Shown: piece by piece, positions 1 to 12,690 of the stretch
How positions within the stretch are numbered: the stretch's first letter is position 1
How the letters are laid out: the number at the start of each line of letters is the position of its first letter
Position numbers and translations under genes: made by a program
NCBI RefSeq assembly: GCF_019925205.1
Contig: NC_083560.1
Span: 55,412,270-55,476,269 of the forward strand
DNA length: 64,000 nt
Source of the DNA: Metopolophium dirhodum
Lineage: Eukaryota; Arthropoda; Insecta; Hemiptera; Aphididae
Reading direction: 5' to 3'
The notes under the pieces: model-generated
The model's database searches: none
What the model saw: only the letters and a program-made list of their open reading frames with translations
Told to the model about the DNA's origin: nothing

Positions 1-1215
1 TTAATATTAACAAACAAAAAAATGTGTCACTGAATACCCTGCATTTGAATACACTCCTGGTCCTTTTCATTCTCCTCTAGTTTTTTCAATCGATCGTGAT
101 TTCTCCCCTTCTTTCTTTTCAACTTTGTCATACCATCATTTCTTTACATCAAACTACCCAGGGATTACAAACTTTTTGAACTCAACTGAGAAAGTACTTT
201 CAATTCCAGTTTCTCGATACATACAAAGCTAAGACAACTTTCATTGATGCTACTCATTCATCCATTCTTTCGTTTGGCCTTCAAGTATACCATCACTCTT
301 AATTCCCACTTTGGTTAAAAATAGAATTATAAAAAAATTTTAAATAATAAAAATCGTTCTCTACAAACACATCCATCCCTTTTTCAACTATAATACGTTT
401 TATTTATTGAGAGTTCGTTACAAATTCTTATATAAAAAATATTATTGGAATTTAATTTCCTATACTAGATCTTCCCTGCGCATATTGTTCACTGATTCTG
501 GTCTTTTATTAGGAAATATATGTGACCTACATTCTTTTTGATGAATCTCACATAAAAAATCCTGCTGTCACCATATCCTGTTTCTTCCAATATTTTTCTT
601 TTGTATATACACCAAACACAAATAGATACGTTCCTCACTTTTAGCTATCTTTACCACTTACTATTCCCTTCCCTGTAGCATACATTTTTCAACTAAAAAC
701 GTAAGTCATTATCCATATCTTCCCGTCGTATCTGTGATATAGTCCTATTTAAACTCTAGGACTTTATCGATTGGCCTTTGTAAATACTATTAAAAAAGTT
801 AATCACCTCTTAATATAATATTATCTCATCTGTACTATCAAAATTAGTTCTTTAACTACACTTTTTTATTAAATTCTGGTTATAACAGTCATAAACGTCG
901 AACTATCGTCCTATTACCATTATATCTTGTCCCTCAAAAAATATTTGAAAAACAGGTCTCTCCCACAATCATATAACGTTAAACATTAACATGGCCTCCA
1001 TTTGGGGAGTAGCTTTACTTCTATATTCAATCTTAGTACAAGATCTCTTATGTATACACGAAGTTTTCAGAGTAAACAAGCAAGTCAATACAATCCATAC
1101 AGACTTTTCCAAAGCGTTTGAACGAGTAGATCCCTTTATATAAAAACTCTATGTAAACTGGATTGTTTATTTAGACAATTATTTGTTTATAGAATTTATA
1201 CTCAATTTTATTTTC
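1..1215 (+). pseudogene. Degraded Jockey-type LINE reverse-transcriptase relic
   Basis: This is a dead non-LTR retrotransposon fragment that enters from the left edge of the window. The intact protein would copy its RNA into the genome by target-primed reverse transcription. Three hallmark reverse-transcriptase stretches occur in the right order but in shifted frames: NYRPITIISCPSK at 901-939, HGLHLGSSFTS (family form HGFRxGRSTxT) from 990, and HTDFSKAFERVD at 1096-1131, which contains the motif-A catalytic aspartate. Further upstream, exonuclease-to-RT linker-like words (FPLW near 305, NFWSFI-like near 495) suggest the relic fills the first kilobase. There are many stops and frameshifts, so it is not functional. 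The FADD/YADD active-site box is not found, and similarity fades near 1215. The missing 3' part is unusual because LINE copies normally lose the 5' end, so deletion or decay after insertion is likely. The Jockey assignment rests on motif wording only. Confidence 0.75.
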
Positions 1216-2041
1216 AAAGGAAATACCAAAAATATATATATTATATATTGGTCGTGAAATAATTTGTAATGTTGTTTTAAAATTGAATACATTAGGAAAT
1301 TAAAATAATTTATATTTTTGATGTTTAATACACGTGACTGTATAAGTTGCTATCATATGTATAGATACCGTTTGAAAGGTGTTGTTATCAAACAACTCCG
1401 TTTTTTAATAATTTAATTGTTGTTTAACAATACTATACTGTTAAGTCATCATGCATTAACACTAAAAGTTTTTTTTTGCAATAGGTACTTATACTTTGCT
1501 GTTTATTTGTATAATATCGTCACTCCCATACACCGTAGCATACCATGTATTTTCGTCTGAACACAGTGTGGCAATTATTTAAAAGCATTAATAATAAGAT
1601 GAGTCTCGTATGCCAGTGTCAATGGTTATCGCTTTTCATTTTAAAAAATGTAAAAAGGTATCTGAGTCCCGCTAAAAGTCTAAGAGTCTTTAGCTTGGTT
1701 TTAGCCCCGTATATGACGTTTCTAATTACGCGTCAAAGTTGCTGCGTTGTTCACTATCAATTTCCCATAATTCTGTTATGTTAAAAATCTGAGATTGCAT
1801 TATATAGTAAGTTATCATAATCAGGTTTATTGTTTAATTCAATTGACACTGAATTGACATCCCTTTTATACGTAATTTTATAATACCGTTCAGAGATTAT
1901 TTATCTATTACAATATCAATCAGCTTAATACAACACGAATTTCACACATTTAAATTAGTAGGATCCATATTATTAAGTTATTATTATCAGAGATATACGT
2001 CCCACAAACTTAAGCTTTAATTTTTACCTGAACAACATTTT
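1216..2041. other. AT-rich non-coding stretch
   Basis: Between the LINE relic and the first MITE lies AT-rich DNA with no recognised gene. A 79-codon open frame at 1545-1784 has no family resemblance and no splice or start context that persuades me it is coding. Confidence 0.5.
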
Positions 2042-2049
2042 ATTTAAGC

Positions 2050-2734
2050 CAGGGACTGGAACCGAACCTAAAAGAACCGGTTCTGAAACCGGAACTTTTA
2101 AAATATTAAAAACCGGGACCGGATCCGAAACATTTATTTTAATAAATAAAGTACCAGAACAGAACCGACATTTTTAAATAAAATAGATGCTTTTAGGTTC
2201 AAAAAAAAAATGTATTCATCATAATTTAATGGTATTACTGTTTTATATATACACTAGGTATGATCATATGAGTTTTTTAATATTTCTCATAGCATAAATT
2301 AAACCCACATTCCGGATAGGTATTTAAAACTATTTTACTTTTCGGCAGTGGCGTCACGAAGGACTTTATTTGAGGCACGTGCCTCAGCTTAAAGGGTGGT
2401 GGGTGTCCTGGAGACTAGGGGCATTTCACATATAGTAAATAATTTATTAAGTACACACTAAGGCTGCCAATCATTCTAAGTTACCATTTAAGTAAATACG
2501 TAATTATTTATATAAGTATTTATAATTACTAATATAAATTATTGTGCCTTATAAGTTAATGAAGTTCGCCACGCCACTACTTTTCGGTTCCTAAATTATC
2601 TGGAACCAGTACCAAAATTATTTGGAACCGATACCTTTATTTATTTTTTCATCAACCGATCCGGACAGTTATTTTATTTTTGGAGTACCAGTACCAGAGC
2701 CGATGCCGATAAATTCAAAAGGTTCCAGTCCCTG
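2050..2734 (+). mobile_element. hAT-like MITE, family A copy 1 (carries a nested element)
   Basis: Non-autonomous element bounded by terminal inverted repeats: CAGGGACTGGAACC at the left and GGTTCCAGTCCCTG at the right. The flanking 8-mers ATTTAAGC (2042-2049) and ATGTACGC (2735-2742) match at 6 of 8 positions, as expected for an old hAT target-site duplication. The body is built of repeated words such as GGAACC, CCGGTTC and TTTAAAATATT, which also occur in four other copies in this window. Removing the nested insertion and its duplicated target leaves about 443 bp, close to the 429-bp copy at 35673. It has no coding capacity, so mobility would depend on a transposase encoded elsewhere. Confidence 0.8.
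2346..2579. mobile_element. hAT-like MITE nested inside family A copy 1
   Basis: A 234-bp insertion with ends CAGTGGCGT and ACGCCACTA, an imperfect inverted pair typical of hAT-superfamily elements. It is flanked by a perfect 8-bp direct repeat, CTTTTCGG, at 2338-2345 and 2580-2587. The uninterrupted sequence ACTTTTCGGTACC is seen in the homologous position of the family A copy at 35673, which acts as an empty site. The interior is AT-rich and non-coding. Confidence 0.85.
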
Positions 2735-2742
2735 ATGTACGC

Positions 2743-5700
2743 TTCAATTTTCTGTTAATATTTTCTTCAATTATAATATTGTATTGCATCAATGTTAAAA
2801 TATATTCCTGAAAAACATATAATTATATCTAAATATATGTATAGATCAACTGGCAATTAAATAACGACGTAATAAAATCGTATTTGTATTGGCAAATTGT
2901 AGTGCATTCAAGACTAAAGAAATGTCGAGAAATATAATGTACCTACAACTGTTATTGATTATTGAGTAGAATTTATTTATTGATAAAATATAAGATATAA
3001 TATTATATTATGCCTACCAGTGGACTGCCACTTAAAAAGTATACATTATATAAAAACAATACCTATTAGGAAATTTTGATTATTTAGATTAAAATAATTG
3101 GATTGGAATCATCAGACTTAACTACTTATACAGATTAGAAAAATATATAGTGGTTTTGGTCTGCATATTACAACTGAGGTGTCCGTTAAACTAAAATTTC
3201 AAGGTAATTTAAATAAAAAAAAATAGATTATAAAAAAATAATCAGGTACCCATCTATTCTTTACCATCTACCTATTTCTAATCAAATAATACAAACAAAA
3301 TATAATCATTCTCTGCCAATAGACTCAGATAGGTACTGTACATGTCATATAACGTATTTGTAAAGTTTGGTTTTATTAAGTGTATGCAGCTAGTTTATTG
3401 TTTGTATTAATTTTGTTTTATTAAAAATCTGTTAATAGCTTAATAAATCTCATTTGAAATACCATTTGAATGTGGTAAAATAGGTATTGTGTTCTTTGTA
3501 TGGACACCTTTTTGTTTGACAGAAATGTAAAATGTTTAAAAAACTTTTTATGGCGGTTTTAGAATTATATTAGTAATTGTTATGAAGTCTACCACAACAT
3601 GTAAGCGTAAGATACCAACCGTTACCAATGTTTGTATTGTTTTTACTTAAATTATGTATTTTATATTTGTGTTTTTTTGAATTTCCAATTTGTTTAATCA
3701 ATTTTGCATATTTTTATTTTTATTTTTCTTTAGTCGGAAGATTATTATTAAAAAAAATAAAATGTGTACTTGGAATAATAATTTAATACAACAATAATTT
3801 AAGTATTTTGTAAATAAGTAACTAATTTACGTAAAGCAGATAAGTTATGAATCTTTGATGGAGAAACCTTTTAAACACACAAATCTGTATAACCGCCGAC
3901 TAGCTTCTCCCCTTTAGAAATTGACGTTTGTCATTCAGTACTGAATGGCACTAACAATATTTCTACCAGTTCTACCAAGTGAATTGGTCGATTTTTTCCT
4001 ATGTTTATACAATACGTCATGAAGTATAAAATAATGACGACGTATTGGAATGTCAAAACAGAAAAGTTTTTCAATTTTAAATTATTTTTATTTTGGTGAA
4101 CTGCAGATTTCCACAGTCCAAGCTTTATTGCTGTTTTTTTTTATCGGTTAACAGATTTTTGGAAGATGTTTGCAAAACTTGAAATTCTGAACACAATTTT
4201 CGCACCTGCAGTCTGTATTTTAATAGTGAGATGCAATATTGTGTGTACTCAGCCAAGCGTTTATTTTGAGTGTAGATGAAGCAACGATCGTTTTAATGTT
4301 GTTTTTATTTCGTAATAGGTGTCTTGTGTTTGCAACCGTAAACGGATGACAAAATACAATTTTTGAGCTGAAAATTGCATTTTATGGATTCGTACAGGTA
4401 CACAATTAATATACAATTTTTTTGCCATAGATCTGCGTTAGAAGAAGATCATAGGTACTCGTAATTATTAATAACGAAAATCAAAGTAATAAATAATTAA
4501 AAACCCCATTAAAAATATAACAATTATAACATTTTGTAAGTAATATGATGTTTTCGAAAACCTTTGCTACCAGTATAATATCTTTCGTTATTATGATACC
4601 TAACCTAACCTGTATCAGCTGTCTGCAGGTGTTTATTAACATGGTTATTTCAATAACATGTACGTTTTCGTGTGTGGTATTGGATTATTTCAAAACGATT
4701 TCTTTCCGCGTAGCCATGTATTGAAGGGTGCTGCTGAGGAGGTACAAGGGGAGGTGGGACAATCGACCCCTCCCCACCACCATAGATAAACAATATATTA
4801 ATAACCATTAACAAAAAAAAAATACACTTGGAGTCTTGGATGCCCCCTGACGAAATTTCTAGCTGTGCCCTTGTTTGTATTGAGAACACTACGAGCGCAT
4901 TACATATTGTTATGCGTCTAATTATTAATGACCTATTAATGGCACCCAATAAAAATACATTAATTTTTCATATAGTGTGCATAAAATAGAATAATATGTA
5001 GATGTATATTGTACATGTATATATAAGAAGTGACCGAATAATAAATGTTCCGTTAAATCATCGCTCACGGAGTTTGTGAGGGGTGTGAGGTGGTTTTTCG
5101 GGTGAGGAAGTGTAGGGGTTCACAGACTTCGCATATAAAAACGATTCCTCCTCCACGCTCATATGCATATTTCTAAATTATATCATTCCAAGAAAATGTT
5201 TTATTTTTTCTTTCCCTTTTTTTTTTTGCATACGACAAACGAAAATAGCTTTCTTCTGTGAGTAAATTCTTGTATGAATTATTAAAAGTCCGCATTCTTG
5301 CAGCAACGATTTTTGACATACGTGACGTCCGTAAAAAAGATTTATTTTTCGAGCCATTTCAAAATTCATTTTCTTGATATTTTCGTGACAAAAAAAAATG
5401 TGACACGAATATGGATACGATCAAAATGCAAATATTTGTAACGTTTATTGAGTTTGGCGGCATTGCTTCGTTTTATCATCACAGTTACCGGGTTCTGGCC
5501 ATAGTCACGAAGTTATTCTAAGTGTAATATTATCTATAATTGCGGGCTTTTCACTGAAAGTCAATAGTTTTGTCATTACACATGATTATATTTTCATTCA
5601 AATAATTGTGAAAAATCATATATTATGTTACTGCAATAGTTTAAAAAAAAAACGCAGTGTTGATCGTTGCGTTATAATGCAATGGTTGCCTATAACCGGA

Positions 5701-7067
5701 ATCACGTTACCGGTGTACCTATTATTACGTCACTATTCTATCAGAGGTTCTTTAAATTCACCAGCTAATTTAATTCGATTGATTACAATATTTCAATTTT
5801 CTGAAATGTTACGCAAGTCTCCTGCTATAGTGTGAAAATACAACTACAGGCGCTGGTGTGTACATCTCAATCCAAATTGTACTATTATTCATCGGTGATA
5901 GTGCATATTTTGTTATTTTGCAGAATTTAAGTAAACAATGTTCCGTTGCGGGCAATTACCTTGAATTTGCCGTAAAAAACTCCATGGCCATTACTTTTAT
6001 AATAACAATAATATCGTACGTTAATAATATTATGCAAATGGTTGATATTATGGCATTGTATTTGTCAAAATAGATTTTGAACGTGAATACTCTTAAAAAT
6101 CGATGGAATTTTGGACAGATCTGTGTGACTTTGCACATCACACCAATCGCGTGGGCGTACTTGCTAACGTCGGTAGGTAATTATTTTATCGCCAGGCCGG
6201 AAATAATCCATTGTGTACGATTCGTATTAATTTTGTATTACGCTAGTTTCGGCTACACAATAAACGCACACACGCACCGCGAAATTGATTTACAGCGTAA
6301 TATTCTTGCATGCCGAAAACGGCCTGACCTACAGTCAGACCAGTACAATCCGTTGCGCTGTACCTACATTAGTGCCAATTAAAACTTTGTACGTTAATTT
6401 TAAATCAATTACACACGAACATGTTGAATTCAGTGCTTTAGAACAGGGTTAACCTAGTTTGCGAACGGAGTGCATGAAAACGAATGCAAAAAGTAAATGA
6501 ATTATTATTTTAACGGAACGTTGCAGCGGATTTCGAGCAATTCGAATTTCATACGCGACCCCCCTCAACAACCACACACAACTATCGCCGTAGTATTATT
6601 CTGTATTTTGATCCACACCATTTATTAGGGTATATTAAACCTCTACTGCCTTGGCATTTCCAAATAATTATGTTATTATTATGATTGTGTTGTAATAATA
6701 TTATTATAGGTATATATATATATATGTGTATATTTTGTGCTGTTATTAGCCGCGTGAAACTATATATTATTTTATCGTTTCCAAGAAGTATGCATAGTCG
6801 TCAAAGGAAATGTATCTATTTGATAAACTTATACTTTATCCAAATTAACCTAACCAAGTATTAAATCCAAACACATATTATTATATCATTGTTATTTATT
6901 TATTAGTTAGATAGGTAAGTGTACTATAACTATCCGAGAGACACAGAACTGGTTGACACGATCGAAGTCTGTTTTTCTTCAGATTTTATATGTGGATCCA
7001 ACATCACATATCATAATAATTTATATCTAGGTTATATATATCTGAACACTTACATATTTGGTATAAG
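2743..7067. other. Non-coding AT-rich stretch
   Basis: No supported gene. Around 4705-4875 a G-run/C-run segment ends in CCCCCTGACG and CTAGCTGTGCCC, reminiscent of decayed hAT-element termini, but I cannot define both ends. CCTAACCTAACCTG at 4599 is a short telomere-like word. Open frames at 5608-6382 encode hydrophobic but stop-interrupted peptides with no recognised family. Confidence 0.45.
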
Positions 7068-7388
7068 GTGGGTTTCCACTACATACGTGTACGACTATAA
7101 AAATACTTTTCTGTGATTGGTTGGTATACATGGTATGCTTTTGGTATACCAGAGTGCTTATACATTCTTACCACACGTTTAACCATGATACCGTGAAGTT
7201 GGATCTAGTTCAACTATTTCGTGTACACGGCTCCTATATTTATAACATAAGAATATATGAGGTAACTAATATGTATAACCAATCCTAACCGATCTTACCG
7301 ACCTAACCGATGGGAAACGTTTGGGAGACCGTTCATAGCAAACGGATTCGAATGCACGTACACGCGAACATAAGTAGTGGAAACCCAC
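7068..7388. mobile_element. Terminal-inverted-repeat MITE (GTGGGTTTCCACTAC ends)
   Basis: The left end reads GTGGGTTTCCACTAC and the right end is its exact reverse complement, GTAGTGGAAACCCAC, giving a 15-bp perfect terminal inverted repeat. Partial pairing continues inwards to the words GTGTACG and CGTACACG. The 321-bp body lacks coding capacity. I cannot identify a clear target-site duplication, so the superfamily is unassigned. The long, clean TIR argues for a fairly young insertion compared with other repeats here. Confidence 0.75.
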
Positions 7389-10300
7389 ATTTAATTAAGC
7401 CGTAGGAAAACCAGTTGTGGTTCTTGAAGCCTCAATTATTACGTGTGCTTTTTTCAAGTTTCTGCATAATTCCTATTCACACTCTTGAGGTCATCGAAAG
7501 CTTATCTCGAAATTAACCGAAGAAGTATAATAATTATAAGTCATGAAGAAGTATCACGTGATAATCTGATGTAGGTATGTCTTATGAAATAATCAATACT
7601 ACTGGTTTAATATGTGTATTATAATGTATGGTAACACTGTATAATATTACAACGTTTAGAGATGAACAATTTTCTGACAACTTTTTAACCTTGATCCAAC
7701 AATAATAAAATAATGAATAAATGCGCAATTCATTTTATTTGGTTTGAAAAATAAATGCGCAAATAAATTACCATTAAATAATAATAAGAGTATTCATTAA
7801 TTTGTTATTATTCTTCTTGATTGTGTCATCCAAATTAACGTTTTTCTCGGAAATATCACACCATTAATTTTCGATCTGTTTTCGACCTGGCACGGTATGA
7901 AAAATAGTAAATATTATTAGCAGGTACTAACATATTATTTGGAATATTGTAATATACAATATTATACTGCACGTATACCATATATACTGTTGATTGATAA
8001 CATGATTCGAATTCTATAATTTCACAAATACCTATATGGACAGTTAATTACCGGATACCTATAATATGTATGTTATGTGAGAATCGACGGTGGAGTTGTT
8101 ATTTACAACCAAAACCATATTTTTCCATATTTCAAAGGATATACTGAAAACGGCACCTAATAATATGTATATCATGTTCAATATCAAATGCCTTACTGGG
8201 AACTTTAAATCAAATTTTAAGATGGAATAAATACATCAAAATATAGTTCATTAATAGTAAACCAACATATTATTTTGCATTTGTAAGTGTTGTGTTTGAA
8301 CAAAATTAGTTTTTGTGGTATATTCAAAAAACCTAATCACAAACTAAATATAATATGTTTACCAAATCGCTCACACTAATTGTTGTCAGGCGTGACACGT
8401 GCAAATCGCCATCGACACGATTGCAAATATCAATTTTACCGCCACACAATAATCACTGCGACCCTTTAAAAGGAGAAATTTTGAAGTGATAATCACTTGA
8501 AAGCTCTTATTGTCAAACAATTTTTACGTCATTGAATTGCATTTTTGTATAACTATTTCGCATTAGTTGTCGAATCATTATATGATATTTGACTTGGTCT
8601 TTCTATTTCGTATAATATAATATAATATATATAATGAGATATTATTTTAAATTACTTAGTTTCGTTCGCTGTTGTTTTTCGTTTACAAAATATTTTCATT
8701 CCAGACATTCATTTTTTTATTTTTTTGATATTCTCACAAACATGTTATTAATTTAGTCGATAGACCATACATGTACGTTTAGTTCATTATGAATCGGGAT
8801 GAATGGCAATGTATTATAATATTATGTCGTCTCGAATATCGACGGATGCTCTCAATGCGTCAATTGGCTGCAGTTGGCGATAAAGTGAGTGCCGTGTAAG
8901 CAGCGGGGCAAAAGAGAAACACTGAATAGAGACGTAATATTAATTTTACATCTCGGAACCCACCGGGTTTAATACGATTGTGAAATATGTTTGGGATGAC
9001 GTCATATATTATTCATGGTTTACTGCAAGTAAAAGAGAACTCTGAAGAATGGCTAATACGACTTGTCCAAAATCGTGATATACCTACCTACACAGTTGCA
9101 ATATAATGTACCGGAGATCGCTTTTCTATTGCAGGGCGCACCGAAAAATATAAGTCCGTATACCTTTTGGAATTCGTCTAGTGTATACACCTACTGCGAT
9201 GATAATAATAAATAATATACGTTCGTGTGTAGTCTGCGTATCGCGACGGAAAATATTTTACCCGATTTTATTATTATTATTATTAGTATATAGTATTATA
9301 TATTATTATACGTCGCGCAGGCGGGCGTACTGTAGTATTTGGCATTTTCGTATTATTTATTTTATCACGTTCGTTTTCGAAACCAATCAAAACTTTAGGT
9401 GTATAAACTTTTTGTCGAGAAAAATCCCACCGCCAAGAATCTTGAAGCTGTTTATATATATATATATATGTATATGATGGAATGCCACCACCACCGCCGC
9501 CGCCATTTTTCGACTTCCAAAGTTACGCGATCGGTGTTATTAAAAATGAAAAATCGTACATTTAGCCGTTAAATCGTCGTCATTGCGTCGTTATGCCCAA
9601 AGTTAAAGTATTTTGAACGAGCGTCGTGTTTTTACATTGTTTTGATGTTTTGACTTAACCATATAGGTACCTAGACGAAATATAATATATAATGTTTAAT
9701 ACGATCGTGTTTGCTTGCGATATAGTATCAATTCCTAAACGTAGTGTTGATGGGTTTTGTTTTATTCGAAGTACTCTTCCTCCCACCCCACCGATTCGTA
9801 TTGCTGAAGAAACAAATAAATACAAGTCACGTCAAAACGATAGATTTATACTTAGTGGCGTCACATATTATATTTTAAAACCCGCCAAATGTTCTCGTAT
9901 ACCGGCTATAACAATATAGGTAACTTCATGCACATTAAATAATATTACACTGTATAATGTGAACGGATAAAATATTATATTGGAAGTATTTTACGAAATT
10001 CATTCAAGATTTTTGACATTGTCGTTTTGACTTTATCAAGTACCACAAGACGTTGATGATATTTTTATCCAAGTACAAATATAACTTACGTACCTATATG
10101 GGCATAGGACCGATGTTTTCGTTAATTCGGTAATTCGGACAAAAGTTGGAACATTATAAAACACATATATAATAATTCTAAGATTATAGTTTGAATGCCA
10201 AAAGCACTTCGTTAAATTTTCGTTTTGCTCACAATTTTAAATGTTACTAAAAATGTGTGGTCCATCATTTATATTTGTTGTTATATTGTAAATATATATA

Positions 10301-11422
10301 TATAAAAATATAACTATCACAATTTACAATTTACATTAATTCCAAGTGAAATGTATCGCTTGGTTTGATTACTCAAATACCTACAGCGTTATTTCTATGA
10401 TGACAATATAATGTTTGGTAAAAATATGGTTAATGGTCGTCCTGGTTATGCGATTCTGTTGGTCCATATTTAAAATAACTACAATAACGACGTGCAAGGT
10501 GCGTTTAATAATAAAATGCGCCGAAATCCGACTAAACCTCAGAGTGTGTGGGGGGGGGGGGGGGTGCACAATGATAACAACATTATTATCATGTTGTCGT
10601 AAACGGTACATTGCCGCCGAAGTGTACGCAATAACACGGCACAGGGATAATCGGACCAGAAAACCTCGCACATGATGATATTATTCAGTGCACAATATAC
10701 ACACGGGTCACTGTTATTATCGTGCGGGAATGATGGGCGTTTACAGCTGGAACGTCACGCATTACGAACGCGATCGCTGGCAGTGGACGTGCACCGTTTT
10801 ATCATTTTATAAACTGACCGTCGTCGTCGTCGGCCCGAGGATCGTTTAATATTCCGCGGGAGTGGTGTTTGGCCGTCTCTCGCGGCATACATACACTCGA
10901 ATGCGTGCGAGGGTGTGTGTGTGGGTGTGTGGGTGTATGTGTATTATAGATCTCTCCTCCACCCGCCACCCGTTTTCCACGTGTCCTCTCTCTATTTAAC
11001 GACGTTGCCGACTACGGGGGTCGGTCCGGTATATCCCGTCGGCTCTGCGGCGCGGTCATCAATCATTCGGGTGCTCGGATCTCGTATACTTAGATATATG
11101 TACATCTTCTCCCGGCGCACAGCGGTGAAAGTCAATCGACGTCGCGCCCGTTCACGTGGTAGTTTTTATATGAAACAGAAAAAATTCATAGAAAAACGGA
11201 CGCAACACCGATCATATTATTTGTTTTAATAAAATATATTATTATAATAATATGTTTATAAGCGTCGGAAGCTGACTTTGCGGTGAAGTAACCGCCATAT
11301 TGCAAATCGTCCGGTGTTTCGAGTCAATTTCGTCCTTCCGAGCTTTCTTCAACTCAAGCAGCACAGAGCGATGCGTGTATAGATTAGATCTATACACAGA
11401 CTATTAGCTGTCATATCTATAG
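7389..11422. other. Non-coding stretch with simple repeats
   Basis: No supported gene. Contents include a CCACCACCACCGCCGCCGCC-type trinucleotide run near 9485-9506, a poly-G run at 10550-10564, and a GT-rich tract near 10910-10940. The right-hand part becomes CpG-rich and is listed separately. Confidence 0.45.
10735..11170. promoter_or_regulatory. CpG-rich patch, possible promoter or first-exon region
   Basis: Against the AT-rich background this segment is visibly GC- and CpG-rich, with words such as CGCGATCGC, CGTCGTCGTCGTCGG, TTCCGCGGGAG and GTCGCGCCCG. In insects such islands often mark promoters or first exons, but no TATA box, initiator or coding exon can be assigned. It lies 40 kb from the Sidestep-like exons, so any link is speculative. 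Confidence 0.2.
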
Positions 11423-12437
11423 ACAAACTGTTATTATGTTATAATCACGACCATCCGCCGTACGATGGACACGTGGCCGATTACCAATTACGTCCGATAG
11501 GCAGTATAAGCGATACTGCAGGATTTGAGCGGGCGGTGGTGTATTAAAAACGTGCTGCGCCGCCGATGATGTCCCGACTGTGAAAACACGGCATCCCTTG
11601 TACAACAGCCGTCGAGTGGTCGATTGAGTCGCGGACTCGCGCATTAGATGTCGGATAAAATCGTCCCTCCGAGCCTGCACACAGATTTGTATGCGTGGAT
11701 CATGATAATATTATATTATTACGATTATTTAAAAAAAAGAATACCTAAATATTATTATTCTGATTAGTCGTGAATGTACGTATTATGGATACAAACTGTT
11801 ATTGTATTATATAGATCCTTCGCCGTATGATTATATAACAGGTACATGTGTACGTCCGGACTCGCTGCTAATAATCAATGCGACGTCCGCGGAGCTCGCA
11901 GGAAATACTGCAGGATTCAAGCAAGCGGCGGGGTGTTAAAAAACTTCCTGCGCTTCCGACAATGTCCTGACAGTGAAAACACGACGTGCCGTGTACAACT
12001 ACAGCCGCTGAGTGGTCGATTAAGTAGCAGACTCGCGTTCAGTTTCGAGGGAAAATAGTCCATCCAAGCTTTTTTCGTTGTAAGACACACAGATTGACAT
12101 GCGCGTAGATTATTTAAAAAAAATTTATTATTAATATTGTGATTAGTGGTGGATGTAGATTACAGACACAAACTGTTATTAGATATATAATACAGTCACG
12201 ATGCTTCGCCGTACGATTATATAACAGGTACATATTGTGTACGTCCGGACTAGCTGACAACAATCAATGCGACGTCCGCGGAGCCCGCAGGAAATACTGC
12301 AGGATATTCAAGCAAACGGAGGGGTGTTAAAAAACTTCCTGCGCTTCCGACAATGTCCTGACAGTGAAAACACGACATGCCGTGTACAACTACAGCCGTC
12401 GAGTGGTCGATTGAGTCGCGGACTCGCGCGTAAGTGT
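11423..12437. repeat. Tandem triplication of a ~370-bp GC-rich unit
   Basis: Three head-to-tail copies begin with ACAAACTGTTATT at 11423, 11791 and 12168, so the periods are 368 and 377 bp. Copies 2 and 3 are very similar; copy 1 is more diverged. Conserved landmarks in each are ATACTGCAGGAT, a GTGAAAACACG word, GTACAAC followed by AGCCG, and GAGTGGTCGATT followed by AGT and GGACTCGCG. Copy 2 stays open for 70 codons from 11846 and copy 3 has the same peptide broken by a frameshift, so protein-level selection is not supported. This is local segmental duplication; the role is unknown. Copy 3 ends near the possible donor CGC|GTAAGT at 12429. Confidence 0.8.
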
Positions 12438-12690
12438 CCCGGAACGAGACTCAGCAAAAACATCACTCATTTTGTTTTCCGATTGTTCTCTCGGCGCGTC
12501 CTCACTTCCCGCGCAGCCGCTCCCCGTCCACCCTTTGCCGTCACTCGTCGCACCGCGGTCGCCGCCGTCCCGTGCCGGCTCATCAATCAGATGAGCAATA
12601 CATCGTCGACGCCAAACGCCCGCGCGCACGCGCACTAAATTGTCTCCGGCTAGATTCTCGCGCCCTGGTCATCCATCACCGCCGAAAGGC
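12438..12690. promoter_or_regulatory. CpG-rich patch after the triplication
   Basis: GC-rich sequence with many CpG (GGCGCGTCC, CGTCGCACCGCGG, CGCCCGCGCGC). Open frames exist on both strands, as expected for GC-rich DNA, and neither resembles a known protein. It could be a promoter or an untranslated first exon; nothing in the sequence decides this. Confidence 0.2.

Noticed and set aside
5608..6382. Three successive open frames with hydrophobic peptides, two in the same frame separated by one TAG; considered as a chemoreceptor pseudogene
   Set aside because: No receptor signature motif could be found, and hydrophobic peptides are common in chance AT-rich frames. A TBLASTN search against insect odorant and gustatory receptors would decide.
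11846..12058. 70-codon cysteine-containing frame repeated in copy 3 of the triplication
   Set aside because: The similarity between copies reflects DNA duplication. Copy 1 and copy 3 are frame-broken, and no signal peptide or family is visible.
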